Positions 5,485 to 6,047 of a stretch of DNA of 6,047 bases are shown piece by piece. The stretch comes from CAZIMM01 sp964540415 (lineage in GTDB: Bacteria; Bacillota; Clostridia; Oscillospirales; Acutalibacteraceae): assembly GCA_964540415.1 (NCBI GenBank), contig CAZIMM010000110.1, forward strand, positions 1 through 6,047. Reading direction: 5' to 3'. The notes beneath the pieces were generated by a model. It saw nothing but the letters and a program-made list of their open reading frames with translations. It did no database searches and had not been told where the DNA came from. How positions within the stretch are numbered: position 1 is the first letter of the stretch; each line of letters starts with the position of its first letter. Both the position numbers and the translations under genes were made by a program.

Positions 5485-5512
5485 TTGACAAACGCTTTTG
5501 ATGTGATACAAT
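5485..5512 (+). promoter_or_regulatory. Sigma-A promoter of smpB
   Basis: A perfect -35 TTGACA (5485-5490) and -10 TACAAT (5507-5512) are separated by 16 bp. TG at 5504-5505 one base before the -10 makes it an extended -10 promoter. Transcription should start near 5518-5519. The ten bases from the end of the -10 (AATAACGTAG, 5510-5519) are identical to those at the same place in the SRP RNA promoter. This lets smpB be expressed separately from recR. Confidence 0.85.
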
Positions 5513-5519
5513 AACGTAG

Positions 5520-5551
5520 CGGCATATGCCGTTTGAACGCATACGGTTCAA
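5520..5551 (+). promoter_or_regulatory. Palindrome and inverted repeat in the smpB leader
   Basis: CGGCATATGCCG (5520-5531) is a perfect 12-bp palindrome starting at about +2 of the predicted transcript. It is followed by TTGAAC (5533-5538) and GTTCAA (5546-5551), a 6-bp inverted repeat around a 7-nt loop. These could be an operator at the start site or small hairpins in the 5' leader. No known riboswitch is recognisable in this short leader. Confidence 0.4.
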
Positions 5552-5557
5552 TGGAAC

Positions 5558-5567
5558 AGGAAGTGAT
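5558..5567 (+). promoter_or_regulatory. Ribosome binding site that fixes the TTG start of smpB
   Basis: AGGAAGTGAT differs from the extended Shine-Dalgarno AGGAGGTGAT at one base. Its GGAAG core stands 9 nt before TTG 5573. The nearby ATG at 5551 is in a different frame, so the TTG is the start despite being a less common initiation codon. Confidence 0.75.
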
Positions 5568-5572
5568 AAGCT

Positions 5573-6031
5573 TTGGAAAATCAAAACGGAAAAATTGTTG
5601 CGCAAAACAAAAAAGCTTATCATGACTATTTTGTCATTGAAGAAGCCGAAGCGGGAATAGAGCTTTACGGCACCGAGGTCAAGTCAATCCGCCTCGGCAA
5701 GGTCAACCTCAAGGACGCATGGTGCTCAATCAAAAACGGAGAGATTTTTGCCAACGGTGTGCACATAAGTCCTTATGAGCATGGGAATATTTTTAACAGG
5801 GACCCGATGAGGGTCAAGCGCCTTCTCATGCACAAAAGAGAAATCAACCGGCTTTACGGTCTGATGAAGCAGCAGGGTTATGCAATAGTTCCTCTTTCGG
5901 TTTACTTTAAGGAAGGGAAAGCCAAGGTTAAAATCGGGTTGTGCAAGGGCAAAAAGCTTTATGACAAACGTGACGATATGGCTCGGCGCGACGCGCAGAG
6001 AAATATGGAAAGAGCCGTGAAGGACAGATAA
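5573..6031 (+). CDS. smpB: SsrA-binding protein SmpB
   Basis: SmpB binds tmRNA (SsrA) and delivers it to stalled ribosomes for trans-translation, freeing the ribosome and tagging the incomplete protein for degradation. At 152 aa it has the family length. The motifs run in the usual order: NKKAYHDYFV (12-21), GTEVKSIRLGKVNLKDAW (33-50), HISPYEHGN (64-72), RDPMRVKRLLMHKREI (76-91), GLCKGKKLYDKR (122-133) and a basic C-terminal tail (134-152) that reads the empty mRNA channel. Translation starts at TTG. It has its own promoter, 119 bp after recR. ssrA is often near smpB and could follow beyond the window edge; this is inference, as only 16 bases remain after the stop. Confidence 0.97.
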   Translation: MENQNGKIVAQNKKAYHDYFVIEEAEAGIELYGTEVKSIRLGKVNLKDAWCSIKNGEIFANGVHISPYEHGNIFNRDPMRVKRLLMHKREINRLYGLMKQQGYAIVPLSVYFKEGKAKVKIGLCKGKKLYDKRDDMARRDAQRNMERAVKDR

Positions 6032-6047
6032 TTCGATTAATACGGGA

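Noticed and set aside
5551..5553. ATG 5551 as the smpB start
   Set aside because: It is out of frame with the SmpB sequence and precedes the Shine-Dalgarno; TTG 5573 is the start consistent with both.
1..6047. CRISPR array, tRNA, rRNA, transposase or phage genes
   Set aside because: Reading through found no spaced repeats, no tRNA-like cloverleaf and no transposase or phage motifs. The only exact long repeat noticed is the 19-mer in dnaX.

Overview
The window looks like a chromosomal housekeeping segment from a Gram-positive anaerobe of the class Clostridia, probably a gut Oscillospirales/Ruminococcaceae-type bacterium and probably taken from a draft or metagenome assembly. The basis is the gene order SRP RNA - dnaX - ybaB - recR, which is the Bacillus/Clostridium arrangement (scr-dnaX-yaaK-recR in B. 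subtilis), together with Firmicutes-type Shine-Dalgarno sites, a tau/gamma DnaX with the Firmicutes C-terminal region, and a lipoprotein with a DxDxDG motif of a style common in gut Clostridia. The genus cannot be named from the sequence alone. A run of ten Ns at 2529-2538 marks an assembly join.

Layout, all on the + strand. 1-65: C-terminal tail of an unidentified gene. 86-1094: uxuA, mannonate dehydratase of hexuronate catabolism, broken near 212-233 by an apparent 44-nt loss that shifts the frame. 1095-1391: a hairpin after uxuA, a strong promoter, the SRP RNA gene (ffs/scr) and its terminator, which ends only a few bases before the dnaX ribosome binding site. 1392-3095: dnaX, with a 114-bp segment containing the N gap and bounded by two copies of a 19-bp repeat; this segment is very probably not part of dnaX. 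3116-3472: ybaB/ebfC. 3488-4864: a lipoprotein of unknown function sitting between ybaB and recR. 4854-5453: recR, overlapping the lipoprotein gene by 11 bp. 5454-5572: intergenic region with the smpB promoter and a palindromic leader. 5573-6031: smpB.

How the genes work together: dnaX (clamp loader), ybaB (DNA-binding nucleoid protein) and recR (recombinational repair) form the conserved replication/repair cluster. The SRP RNA promoter is the only clear promoter ahead of that cluster. smpB has its own promoter and encodes the partner of tmRNA in ribosome rescue; ssrA often lies near smpB, but the window ends too soon to tell. uxuA belongs to an unrelated sugar-acid operon that ends where this cluster begins.

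The main points to inspect are two integrity problems, the uxuA frameshift and the dnaX insert. The dnaX insert is best explained as a crossover between two loci at a shared 19-mer: reading its two halves in swapped order around that 19-mer gives one continuous GC3-rich reading frame from some other gene. I do not see a convincing new biological system here.
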